13,696 nucleotides of DNA from Nitrososphaera sp. (GCA_022545875.1 JAKEIF010000229.1:1-13696), one strand, 5' to 3'; shown: positions 1 to 6,944, counted from the stretch's first letter. Numbers and translations are program-made. The notes: generated by a model not told the origin, from the letters alone.

Positions 1-897
1 ACAATAAAGGAAAGCCTTGACCACGTTTCGGCTGCTATCAGGAGTGGCGGCATCATTTCTATAGGCAACGGGCAACTGCGGGCAAGCAACGGCATACGCA
101 AATCAGAATCTGCAGGCAAAGGCTCTGCGGCCGCGACTGTAGCCCTTCACTCGCTTTCGATAAACCTGCCTCGCCTTGCGTACGAATCGAACAAGGACGA
201 AACATATTTCCGCGCAAAGCTGGCGCTGATGATCAAGCCTTCACTTGCCGTAATGTCGATGCGCAAAAAGACCATAATCGACAATATCAAGCGTGGCCTG
301 ACTCCGGCAATTGCAAGCAGTTCATTGTCGATGCAAAGAGGAGGCTCAAATATTATTATCAACCTGGTTGGAGCTAAAGAATCCGTTTACAACATACTCG
401 GACATGAAGGGCCAAGCGGCGGAGAAATAATGCAAAAGGTACTAAAGACTTCTGCCGACGTGGTTGCTGCGCACGGCAGGCAGCTGGGAGAAGACTCAGA
501 CGCAGGAATCTCTATGGTTGCAGACGGCAGCGGATTGCGCTTTGCCAGCCTAGATTCGGAAAAATACGGCAAAGTTTCTCTATTACAGGCGCAGAATACT
601 ACCAGCTATTCCCAAGGAATGACAATAAATGGCAAAAAAATCCTTGCCGATAGGGCAGAAATTCAAGAATGCGTTGCCGTCGACAGGCTGCTCGTTGGCG
701 GCTTTGCTACCTCGGTAGACATGAGCGAATTATCGCCAGCGGAGGTAAAGACAGCTCTAGAGGCTGCATCCGAGCTGCCCTTCTTCCGGCCAAGGATCGG
801 GCTTTCCATCTGCACTACCTGCGGGCGCAAATCAAGAACCGTAGCGGACAGATGCGACGCCTGCAAATCGCCGCACAAGCTGCAGGTATATTCCTAG
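1..897 (+). CDS. nrdD: NrdD-like protein (anaerobic ribonucleoside-triphosphate reductase family), 3' part, no glycyl-radical loop
   Basis: The frame is open from base 1 and stops at TAG 895-897, giving the last 298 residues; the start lies outside the window. Class III (NrdD) features are an INLPR-type strand near bases 154-170, an INLVGAKE segment near 358-381 resembling the family's NLxGLNE stretch, and FFRPRIGLSICTTCG near 781-825. The C-terminal zinc ribbon has two CxxC pairs, at 811-822 and 853-864. In known NrdD enzymes these four cysteines bind zinc and are followed within about 15-20 residues by the loop carrying the radical glycine (RxxGY type). Here the protein ends ten residues after the last Cys, at KLQVYS, and has no such glycine. 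It therefore cannot be a standard glycyl-radical reductase unless the glycine is supplied separately. Family assignment is fairly secure; function is open (degenerate enzyme, regulatory paralogue or split enzyme). It lies 234 bp upstream of nrdJ on the same strand. Confidence 0.75.
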   Translation, partial: TIKESLDHVSAAIRSGGIISIGNGQLRASNGIRKSESAGKGSAAATVALHSLSINLPRLAYESNKDETYFRAKLALMIKPSLAVMSMRKKTIIDNIKRGLTPAIASSSLSMQRGGSNIIINLVGAKESVYNILGHEGPSGGEIMQKVLKTSADVVAAHGRQLGEDSDAGISMVADGSGLRFASLDSEKYGKVSLLQAQNTTSYSQGMTINGKKILADRAEIQECVAVDRLLVGGFATSVDMSELSPAEVKTALEAASELPFFRPRIGLSICTTCGRKSRTVADRCDACKSPHKLQVYS

Positions 898-1091
898 CTG
901 CTTTTCCCGCCGCATCATCTTTTATTTTCAAAATTATGATGAAATGCGACAGACGCGGCGATCAGCGCGTGTGCCGGTTCCACAAAAATTTACGTTTATT
1001 TTATAGAAATATTATATTAGTGATTTAGCGGCCATGCTCGATACTTCTCTTGTGTATAATTTCACTAATAATTTGCATCCAAGATATTATA

Positions 1092-1103
1092 TTAAATGTA
1101 TAA
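1092..1103 (+). promoter_or_regulatory. TATA box of nrdJ
   Basis: TTAAATGTATAA is centred about 34 bp before the nrdJ ATG, with its 3' half about 30 bp before it. With the usual archaeal distance of about 25 bp from box to start site, transcription would begin within a few bases of the ATG, giving a leaderless or very short-leader mRNA. No Shine-Dalgarno sequence precedes the ATG. The rest of the 898-1131 gap is AT-rich and holds a second TATA-like stretch (TTTATAGAAATAT, about 998-1010), but no convincing gene. Confidence 0.5.
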
Positions 1104-1131
1104 GTACAAGTAGCTTTCTGTATAGTGCGGG

Positions 1132-3864
1132 ATGGCGGGAGTTACCGAATTTAATGATTCGAAAGAATCGCTGATTTCCAAGATCAGAAAACGTGACGGC
1201 CGTATAGTAAGTTTCGAAGAGTCCAAAATTTCTAACGCAATATACAAAGCGCTAGTTGCAACAGGCAAGCCGGATTATCCGCTCGCAGAAAGACTTGCGT
1301 CAAGGGTCATGCAAAAGACTTTGTCGCAGGCATTTGACGCTACAAAGACGGTGGTGCCAAGCGTCGAAGATGTCCAAGACATGGTCGAGTCGATACTCAT
1401 AGAGGACGGGCTGTCTGAAACTGCAAAGGCATACATTCTGTACAGACACGAGAGGCGAAAGGTCCGCGACGAAAAGATGAAGATCCTGAACAAGAAGGAC
1501 CTAGACGAAGTAGACAAGGCACTTGACATTAATTCGCTAAGAGTGCTTGCTGCGCGCTATTTGCTCCGGGACGATAACAACGAAATAACTGAAGGGCCCA
1601 AGCAGATGTTTGAGCGCGTAGCCACGCTTGTTGCTGTTGCGGATCTACTGCATGACCAAGCGATATTCAACGTTGCAGGCGGACACACGCAAAGGATCGA
1701 AGAAGCCGAGCATTATTACACAAAACTGGACGATTTTGGCGGCAAGCTTCACGTCGGCGGTTATTACCTGAACAAATACCACTTTGAAGCGCTAATCCGA
1801 CATTATATCCACTGCGCCCAGCATGGCCAGATGAAAGTCGGCTTCAAGGAACTGCTCAGGCTGATCGCAGAAGGCAAGATGAACCATTACGAGCAAAGGG
1901 TCGGGGAATACTACAACCTCATGGTTTCAAGGGATTTCCTTCCAAATACGCCGACACTGATGAACGCCGGCGCCCGGCTCGGCCAGCTTTCTGCATGCTT
2001 TGTACTTGACATGCCAGACGACATGGCAGGCATCATGAAGGCATCGACCGACGCAGCCATGATATTCAAGTCGGGGGGCGGAGTTGGCATCAACTATTCC
2101 GACCTACGCCCGGAGGGAGACATTGTTGCTTCAACATCAGGCGTCGCGTCCGGCCCGACCTCTTTCATGCGCATCATTGACACTATTACAGATGTAGTAA
2201 AGCAGGGAGGGAAGCGCAGGGGTGCAAACATGGGAATACTCGAAGCCTGGCATCCTGACGTCGAAAAGTTTGTTACCGCCAAGACAAAGCCCGGAGTCTT
2301 TGAAAACTTTAACGTAAGCGTTGGAATCTGGGATGACTTTTGGCAGGCACTGGTCAACAAGGAAGGCAACCACAAATACACGCTGCAAAGCCCGCGCACT
2401 CGCGACCCTGTAAGGCAGATAGATGCTCAGCAGCTCATTGACCTGATTGCGCTCAGTGCGTGGAAGAGCGCCGAGCCAGGACTGATATTCTTTGACAACA
2501 TCAATGAATACAACCCGCTGGTCAATGCAAGACATGGCCCGCTGCGCGCGACAAATCCTTGTGGCGAACAAAGCCTGTATCCATACGAGTCATGCAACTT
2601 GGGCTCTATCAACTTGGCAAACTTTGTCAAGCGCAAAGTCGACGGCAAATTCGAATTTGACTGGCAGCGCTATGAGCAGGCAATAAGGCTCTCCACAAGA
2701 TTCCTTGACAACATTATCGACATGAACAAGTATCCAGTGGAAGAGATCAGAGTCGCAACCAAGGAAACAAGAAGGATCGGCCTTGGCATAATGGGAATCG
2801 CAGACCTGCTCTTTTTGCTCCAGACACCATACAACTCCCGGGACGGGTATGAATTCATGAACAAGCTCGCAGAAGCAGTATCGTACCTCAGCATGGACGA
2901 AAGCGTCGCACTCGCAAAGTCACGGGGCGCATTCCCGCTGTTCAAGGACACCGACTATGTCAAGGGCAGAATCCCGGTGGCCGGCTACTACGAGCTTCCA
3001 AAGGAAACCCATACTTACGACTGGGATACGCTCATTGAAAAGATAAAGAAAAATGGTGTCCGCAACTCTTGGACTTCAACAATCGCGCCGACCGGCACGC
3101 TTTCCATGATAGCCGACACTGCAAACGGAGTCGAGCCTGTATTTGCACTTGTGTACGAGAAACGCGTCACAGTCGGCCGGTTCTTCTATACCGACAAGGT
3201 CTTTGAAAACGTGCTCAAGGAAAACGGCCTGTACACTGACGACATACTGACCAAGATAGCAAATAACTATGGCTCTGTTCGCGGGCTGCCAGAAATTCCG
3301 GAATGGATGCAGAGGATATTTGTGACTGCAATTGACATCCACTGGACCGACCACGTGATGGCTCAGGGCATATGGCAAAAGTGGATCAGCAACGCAATTG
3401 CCAAGACCATCAATATGCCCGGCGACGTTACGGCAGAGGACGTGAAATGCGCCTATTTGCTCTCACACGAGCTCGGCCTAAAGGGCGTGACAGTATACAG
3501 GGACGGCTCAAGGCACGAACAAGTGCTCCACATCACAGGCAAGAACACAGGCGAACAGGCCTTTTCGGTCAAGCCAAGCAGGTACGTGGCAGACTATGTC
3601 CAGAACAACATTGGCGAGCGCTATGTACTTGAGCAGATGCAAAAGATATTCCGCGAATCCGGGATAGAAGAAGAAGTCGTAATCACGCCAGAGGCACCAA
3701 AGCCACTAGCTGCAACTGAAGTCAAAAAGCCGGCACCCCAACCAGCACAGGTCATGATGGACACAGAAGTAGATCGATGCCCAACCTGCAACGCCAGGCT
3801 GATCATTACCGAGGGTTGCAATGTATGCATAGAGTGCGGCTTTAGCGGCTGTGGTTCAGGCTAG
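1132..3864 (+). CDS. nrdJ: Adenosylcobalamin-dependent (class II) ribonucleotide reductase NrdJ
   Basis: This 910-aa enzyme reduces ribonucleotides to deoxyribonucleotides using a radical made from coenzyme B12, so it needs neither oxygen nor a glycyl radical. Residues 15-115 form an ATP-cone allosteric domain. The barrel carries all expected residues: Cys289 (QLSACF) and Cys488 (ESCNLGS) as the redox pair, and Asn475, Cys477 and Glu479 in NPCGE as the thiyl-radical site. Cys477 to Cys488 is 11 residues, the same spacing as in Thermotoga maritima NrdJ. The substrate-phosphate loop PTGT is at 653-656. A linker rich in Pro and Lys (about 850-878) leads to a C-terminal zinc ribbon with Cys883, 886, 896, 899, 902 and 907, the type that re-reduces the active site. 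The ATG at 1132 fits the TATA box upstream and gives a full-length N-terminus. The gene lies downstream of the NrdD-like gene but has its own promoter and terminator. Confidence 0.96.
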   Translation: MAGVTEFNDSKESLISKIRKRDGRIVSFEESKISNAIYKALVATGKPDYPLAERLASRVMQKTLSQAFDATKTVVPSVEDVQDMVESILIEDGLSETAKAYILYRHERRKVRDEKMKILNKKDLDEVDKALDINSLRVLAARYLLRDDNNEITEGPKQMFERVATLVAVADLLHDQAIFNVAGGHTQRIEEAEHYYTKLDDFGGKLHVGGYYLNKYHFEALIRHYIHCAQHGQMKVGFKELLRLIAEGKMNHYEQRVGEYYNLMVSRDFLPNTPTLMNAGARLGQLSACFVLDMPDDMAGIMKASTDAAMIFKSGGGVGINYSDLRPEGDIVASTSGVASGPTSFMRIIDTITDVVKQGGKRRGANMGILEAWHPDVEKFVTAKTKPGVFENFNVSVGIWDDFWQALVNKEGNHKYTLQSPRTRDPVRQIDAQQLIDLIALSAWKSAEPGLIFFDNINEYNPLVNARHGPLRATNPCGEQSLYPYESCNLGSINLANFVKRKVDGKFEFDWQRYEQAIRLSTRFLDNIIDMNKYPVEEIRVATKETRRIGLGIMGIADLLFLLQTPYNSRDGYEFMNKLAEAVSYLSMDESVALAKSRGAFPLFKDTDYVKGRIPVAGYYELPKETHTYDWDTLIEKIKKNGVRNSWTSTIAPTGTLSMIADTANGVEPVFALVYEKRVTVGRFFYTDKVFENVLKENGLYTDDILTKIANNYGSVRGLPEIPEWMQRIFVTAIDIHWTDHVMAQGIWQKWISNAIAKTINMPGDVTAEDVKCAYLLSHELGLKGVTVYRDGSRHEQVLHITGKNTGEQAFSVKPSRYVADYVQNNIGERYVLEQMQKIFRESGIEEEVVITPEAPKPLAATEVKKPAPQPAQVMMDTEVDRCPTCNARLIITEGCNVCIECGFSGCGSG

Positions 3865-3890
3865 AAGACAACAGCACTAGGCAGACGTCC

Positions 3891-3919
3891 TCTTTTTCTT
3901 TTTGAATTTCATTTTTTTA
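3891..3919 (+). terminator. T-run terminator after nrdJ
   Basis: Three T-rich runs follow the nrdJ stop by 26 bp: TCTTTTTCTTTTTG and then ATTTTTTTA. Archaeal RNA polymerase terminates at such U-tracts without needing a hairpin. The remaining stretch up to 4021 has only a weak 5-bp stem (3988-4002) and no gene that I can see. Confidence 0.65.
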
Positions 3920-4021
3920 TTATCCGAGAAAAGAATATCGCCCTTTCCCGCGTGAACTGTTCGCTCCTAGTGTGAATTGTAATTAGCAGCTAGAAGATAG
4001 CTTAGGTTGACGTTGCTCAAA

Positions 4022-4312
4022 TTATTGAGGCTTGGATTTGAGATAGTTCCTATAGTTGTCAGGGGTCAGCAAACTCCGCACCACGGAAATCCAACCCTCT
4101 GTCATCGCACCCGAGTAACCATCTGCAATCTGGTCCAAGTCCAGCTCATCAATGGCTATCTTGTCTTCATCGGTCCTATCTTTGTTGATTTCGTCTAGCA
4201 CTTCTTGAACTTCTTCTTCTGCCAAAATGACTGCAACGTATCTCCGGTTGGGCTTTTCTCCATCCAAGTAACGTCCTTGGTGTAGGTGTGCGGTATCAAT
4301 CGTACTTGGCAT
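4022..4312 (-). CDS. Small acidic hypothetical protein (96 aa)
   Basis: I do not recognise the family. The protein is soluble-looking, with no membrane helix or signal peptide. Its middle (about residues 31-62) is strongly acidic and probably helical (AEEEVQEVLDEINKD, then DELDLDQIAD). The N-terminal part RRYVAVILAEEE looks like a beta strand running into a helix. A Shine-Dalgarno-like GGTGAGG sits 6 bases before the ATG (minus strand, 4319-4325), and a TATA-like CTTAATAC lies about 30 bp upstream (4341-4348). These two signals are not fully compatible, since the TATA box would start transcription close to 4318. The gene is divergent from the winged-helix membrane protein gene at 4451 and converges with nrdJ across its terminator. 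It is judged real because of these start signals and because the opposite-strand frame is short and has no start signals. Confidence 0.6.
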   Translation of the reverse strand: MPSTIDTAHLHQGRYLDGEKPNRRYVAVILAEEEVQEVLDEINKDRTDEDKIAIDELDLDQIADGYSGAMTEGWISVVRSLLTPDNYRNYLKSKPQ

Positions 4313-4418
4313 TTCTTACCTCACCTTTCCCCTGGTAATAGTATTAAGTTTAGGTTTCCCTTGGTAGTTTCCTACCTACTTCGGTTGCCATCTTAGCGCC
4401 CTTCTTAGAGATATACAG

Positions 4419-4425
4419 TTTAAAT
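4419..4425 (+). promoter_or_regulatory. TATA box of the winged-helix membrane protein gene
   Basis: TTTAAAT is centred 29 bp before the ATG at 4451, the position expected for an archaeal leaderless transcript. There is no ribosome binding site before the ATG. Confidence 0.55.
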
Positions 4426-4450
4426 CATGCTTTGCACATAATATAATCAA

Positions 4451-5020
4451 ATGTCAAACGTTCGAGTCAACGAAAGCCCGAACCACTTCATGGTTCTGGA
4501 CGCAATATCGAGAGGGATGAAGACCGTTGACAAAATAGCAAAAGTAACAAGGCTGAGCAAGCCCGAAATAGAGCTAATCGTAAACGACCTTGTCGCGCAG
4601 AGGCTCGTTATCCAAGCAGAGAAAAAGAGCTTTTTTGGCGGCAAAAAGCTAGAATTTAGCATCAGCCACACCGGCATGCAGGTTCTTAACACCAAGAAGG
4701 TAGAGCTTGAGAAGCAGGCCCAGCAGGTGCAGCAATGGTACCAGAATGGCAACACTGCAGAGTTGCAGAACTACATGGGTATGAACAGAAGCTGGATTCC
4801 GATGATGCTCTTCTCTGGGATCATGAACGCGATCTTTTTCATGTCCATGATGTCACTGATGGGCATGGCCATGTCTCCAGCAGAAAGTGGATTTGCTGGC
4901 AGCGAAGGCGGAGAGGGAGGTGCAGCTGCAGGCGATGACGGCGGCGCGGCGGCCGACGGCAGCGGAGATATGGGTGGCGGCGACTTTGGTGGCGACATGG
5001 GCGGAGACTTCAGCTTCTAA
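4451..5020 (+). CDS. Winged-helix domain protein with one membrane helix and a Gly/Asp-rich tail
   Basis: This 189-aa protein has three visible parts. Residues 10-80 look like a winged helix-turn-helix of the MarR/ArsR type: FMVLDAISRGMKTVDKIAKV, a recognition-helix candidate LSKPEIELIVNDLVAQRLV, and a wing with FFGGKKLEFSISHTG. Residues 83-97 are polar and helical (EKQAQQVQQWYQ). Residues 115-141 form a very hydrophobic Met-rich segment, probably one membrane helix. The tail from 144 to 189 is low complexity, made of Gly, Ala, Ser, Asp and Glu and ending in repeats of GGD followed by F or M. No signal peptide precedes the DNA-binding domain, so it should face the cytoplasm with the acidic tail outside, or the tail may fold back. 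It could be a membrane-tethered transcription regulator, but neither DNA binding nor topology can be shown here. A short T-run at 5031-5035 may terminate it. Confidence 0.75.
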   Translation: MSNVRVNESPNHFMVLDAISRGMKTVDKIAKVTRLSKPEIELIVNDLVAQRLVIQAEKKSFFGGKKLEFSISHTGMQVLNTKKVELEKQAQQVQQWYQNGNTAELQNYMGMNRSWIPMMLFSGIMNAIFFMSMMSLMGMAMSPAESGFAGSEGGEGGAAAGDDGGAAADGSGDMGGGDFGGDMGGDFSF

Positions 5021-5075
5021 TCTCCACCAATTTTTCTAATCTCATCCTTCTTGAAGGTGCCACCAAGTACCACGA

Positions 5076-5096
5076 CCCTAGGGCGTAAGCCTAGGG
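5076..5096. repeat. Perfect 7-bp inverted repeat with 7-nt loop
   Basis: CCCTAGG (5076-5082) and CCTAGGG (5090-5096) are exact reverse complements separated by GCGTAAG. The element lies between the ends of two converging genes (stops at 5020 and 5136). It could act as an RNA hairpin or bidirectional terminator, but no long T-run follows on either strand. Because CCTAGG is itself a palindrome, the arms are also nearly a direct repeat. Confidence 0.55.
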
Positions 5097-5135
5097 ATAG
5101 TTAGAAAATAAGGCTTAAACCGTATCTTGTTGGCA

Positions 5136-5360
5136 TCATTCGCCTATGACTCCTGAATGCTTGTGACGGTGCAATACCCTCTCTGAAATTATTCCACCAG
5201 TAGCAAGGACAAATATCGCAATATGGAATATCAAGTCAACTTGGAACCAAGTTTCCAAGACTTCAGCAAAGAACAGGCCGACGAATGCCATAGCGCTGAT
5301 AGATAAGTCTGCATACAAATGAACCCGGTGTAGTGCACCATTCCGCAGATTCACAACCAC
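5136..5360 (-). CDS. Small two-helix membrane protein (74 aa)
   Basis: The family is not recognised. Two hydrophobic segments are visible, about residues 17-37 and 42-58, separated by a short ETWFQVD turn. The ends are positively charged and His-rich (HRVH before the first helix, ERVLHRHKH after the second). The start codon is GTG at 5358-5360; no ATG occurs in frame before the upstream stop, so the exact start is uncertain. A TATA-like GTATATATC on the minus strand (about 5445-5453) is about 90 bp upstream and lies inside the operator of the divergent NikR-like gene. The two genes may therefore share control. The hydrophobic pattern argues for a real protein, but the weak start keeps confidence moderate. 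Confidence 0.5.
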   Translation of the reverse strand: MVVNLRNGALHRVHLYADLSISAMAFVGLFFAEVLETWFQVDLIFHIAIFVLATGGIISERVLHRHKHSGVIGE

Positions 5361-5435
5361 TTCACTGTTCCGAAACCCTATGCAACAGACTTGGATTTCT
5401 CCAGGATGCCATCCGGTTCAATAGTCAAAAATGGC

Positions 5436-5499
5436 ATTATTAACGATATATACTTTTGTTAATAATAAATATGGAACTGCTTATAAATAAGTTAATAAC
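5436..5499 (+). promoter_or_regulatory. Probable operator of the NikR-like regulator: three GTTAATAAY half-sites
   Basis: ATTATTAAC (5436-5444) and GTTAATAAT (5458-5466) form a perfect 9-bp inverted repeat whose half-site centres are 22 bp apart. A third copy, GTTAATAAC (5491-5499), is in direct orientation 33 bp after the second, about three helical turns. The 22-bp spacing equals that of the Escherichia coli NikR operator (GTATGA-N16-TCATAC), where the tetramer's two DNA-binding domains contact the two half-sites. The sites flank the TATA box at 5481-5489, so binding would block TBP or polymerase. Autoregulation is inferred from position. Confidence 0.6.
5481..5489 (+). promoter_or_regulatory. 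TATA box of the NikR-like gene
   Basis: TTATAAATA is centred 27 bp before the TTG start at 5512. This predicts transcription starting at or next to the start codon (leaderless TTG). A second TATA-like GATATATAC (5445-5453) sits inside the operator dyad and could serve an upstream start site or the divergent gene. Confidence 0.6.
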
Positions 5500-5511
5500 A
5501 TCACTAAGGAG

Positions 5512-5895
5512 TTGACTATTGTCAGTGTTTCACTTAACGAGGACATCTTGAATGAGGTTGACAAGCTCCAGAAAGCCCTTGGTTTTTCCGGCAGGTCGGA
5601 GATAGTTAGAGCGGGTATCCGAAACCTGCTGGCCGAAGAAAAAGAGCGGCAGAATCTTTCAGGCAGCCTTTTCGCAGTGTTGCTGGCAATACATGATGAG
5701 AAATCTGACGAACAAGTTACCACGATGCAGCATGATTATGATCGCCTTATCACAACGCATATTCACAACAAAATAGACGGGGACAGGTGCTTGGAAATAT
5801 TCCTGATAAAGGGAAAGGCTGACGAAATAAAGGCCATGACCAAGAAATTCCAGTCAAACAAGAAAATGGATCATGTCAAACTGATTGCAATGTAA
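5512..5895 (+). CDS. NikR-family metal-responsive transcription regulator (ribbon-helix-helix plus ACT-like domain)
   Basis: This 127-aa protein has the NikR layout. Residues 3-42 form a CopG-type ribbon-helix-helix DNA-binding domain (VSVSLNEDILNEVDKLQ, then GFSGRSEIVRAGIRNLL). Residues 50-127 form the ACT-like metal-binding and tetramerisation domain. When aligned by spacing with E. coli NikR ligands His76, His87, His89 and Cys95, this protein has His74, His85 and Cys93. Lys87 falls at the His89 position, while an extra His83 lies nearby. Metal identity is therefore uncertain: nickel is likely by family, but cobalt or copper are possible. No ATG is available in frame after the upstream stop; TTG at 5512 fits the TATA box, though an AAGGAG just before it would also suit a start at ATT 5518. 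The operator upstream suggests autoregulation. The glycosyltransferase gene follows after one nucleotide, so the two are almost certainly co-transcribed. Confidence 0.85.
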   Translation: MTIVSVSLNEDILNEVDKLQKALGFSGRSEIVRAGIRNLLAEEKERQNLSGSLFAVLLAIHDEKSDEQVTTMQHDYDRLITTHIHNKIDGDRCLEIFLIKGKADEIKAMTKKFQSNKKMDHVKLIAM

Positions 5896-5896
5896 G

Positions 5897-6916
5897 ATGA
5901 TTAATTTTTTCACCAGCCCCATTGGCTTGGGGCATGCTACGCGGGATATCGCCATAGCCGAAAAATTGGGCACTGGCGACATACAATTTGTCAGCGGCGA
6001 AGGAGCAGCCGAACTCTTGGCCAGAAAAGGACTCAAAACCCTTGACGCTTATAGGCCTGAAAAATTCGATGTTGAATCCGGCCAGCTGCGCCAGTCGTTT
6101 AAGTGGCTCATGAATTACTATTCCTACTACAAGAAATGCAAACTCATCGCAAAGGATGTTCTCAAAGCGCATGAGGGAATCATTGTAAGCGACGAGGATT
6201 TTGCATCAATTGCTGTAGGAGAGGAACTGCACCGGAAGCGCGTGCTTATCACCGACATTACAGAGACTCACTTTACAACCGGCGCCGCGTCTATCATTGA
6301 AAAAAAGATGAACAAGACAATGAAGAAAATGATGGGGACATGCGATTACGTGATCATTCCGGATGTCGGCGATGACAAGGACAATATCGTTCATGTCGGG
6401 CCTATAGTGAGGAAGGCAAGTGCCGGCCGTGACTCTCTACGAAAAGCTTTTGGTTTTTCGCGCAAAACAATAGTCGTCAGCATTGGCGGAACTGACGCGG
6501 GAAAATTTCTCGTAGAGAAAACGATTGAAGCGTATCGCAGGATCGTTCCACGGCTTGATGCAGAGCTTGTAATTGTCCCAGGGCCTTCGCTCAAACTTGC
6601 CGATTCGCCAGACTATAGAAACCTTGGTTTTGTCGAGAACCTGCACGAACTGATCTACGCAGCCGACCTTGTAGTATCGCTAGCGGGAAGGTCAACCATG
6701 GACGAGTCTATTGCCTATGGGACCCCCGGCATTTTCATTCCTATACAGGGCCATTTTGAGCAGGAAGAGGGCGGGGCCCGCCTGGGCTTCAAGTTCGACG
6801 ACATATTCAGGCTGGATAAGCTGATCGAAGAAAAGCTGTCTGAAGAGAGGGCAATAATGGCAGATGCGACGGGAGCCGAGAGGGCAGCAGAGATCATCTT
6901 GCGTCTGGGCAACTGA
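5897..6916 (+). CDS. MurG-like GT-B glycosyltransferase
   Basis: This 339-aa protein resembles the MurG / glycosyltransferase family 28 fold, which moves a sugar from a nucleotide sugar to a lipid or other acceptor at the inner face of the membrane. The N-terminal loop SPIGLGHATRD (7-17) holds the GxGH acceptor/donor motif. The second Rossmann domain starts near 190 with TIVVSIGGTDAGK. It carries the nucleotide-sugar region SLAGRSTMDESIAYGTPG (261-278) and then FEQEEGG (287-293). There is no signal peptide or membrane helix, as usual for peripheral MurG-type enzymes. The ATG at 5897 puts the motif at the very N-terminus and leaves one base after the regulator's stop; a TTG at 5885 would add four residues but overlaps the regulator. 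The sugar and acceptor are unknown; archaea lack peptidoglycan, so surface glycan or glycolipid synthesis is more likely than MurG's own reaction. Confidence 0.8.
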   Translation: MINFFTSPIGLGHATRDIAIAEKLGTGDIQFVSGEGAAELLARKGLKTLDAYRPEKFDVESGQLRQSFKWLMNYYSYYKKCKLIAKDVLKAHEGIIVSDEDFASIAVGEELHRKRVLITDITETHFTTGAASIIEKKMNKTMKKMMGTCDYVIIPDVGDDKDNIVHVGPIVRKASAGRDSLRKAFGFSRKTIVVSIGGTDAGKFLVEKTIEAYRRIVPRLDAELVIVPGPSLKLADSPDYRNLGFVENLHELIYAADLVVSLAGRSTMDESIAYGTPGIFIPIQGHFEQEEGGARLGFKFDDIFRLDKLIEEKLSEERAIMADATGAERAAEIILRLGN

Positions 6917-6944
6917 TTTAGCCAAGTTTGCCGATCACGACAAT

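Noticed and set aside
889..930. A frame-shifted continuation of the NrdD-like gene reading CFSRRIIFYF, loosely like the RITGY radical loop.
   Set aside because: It needs a frameshift and has Phe where the radical glycine must be, and the frame continues into unrelated residues. The likeness is too weak to call a broken glycine loop.
934..985. ATGATGA in the gap before nrdJ, resembling the C box of an archaeal C/D RNA.
   Set aside because: No CTGA D box follows at a usable distance, so a guide RNA is not supported.
669..1028. A 119-residue plus-strand frame overlapping the NrdD-like 3' end.
   Set aside because: It is a shadow of the NrdD-like frame for two thirds of its length, and its unique end is AT-rich and shows no domain pattern.
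3988..4002. AGCTA-GAAGA-TAGCT stem between nrdJ and the 96-aa gene.
   Set aside because: A 5-bp stem is expected by chance and no T-run follows on either strand.
5885..5896. TTG at 5885 as the glycosyltransferase start.
   Set aside because: It would overlap the regulator and add four residues before the conserved N-terminal strand; ATG 5897 is the better start.
6864..6944. ATG 6864 as the Kelch protein start.
   Set aside because: It overlaps the glycosyltransferase by 53 bases and places 27 charged residues before the signal sequence; ATG 6945 gives a normal signal peptide.
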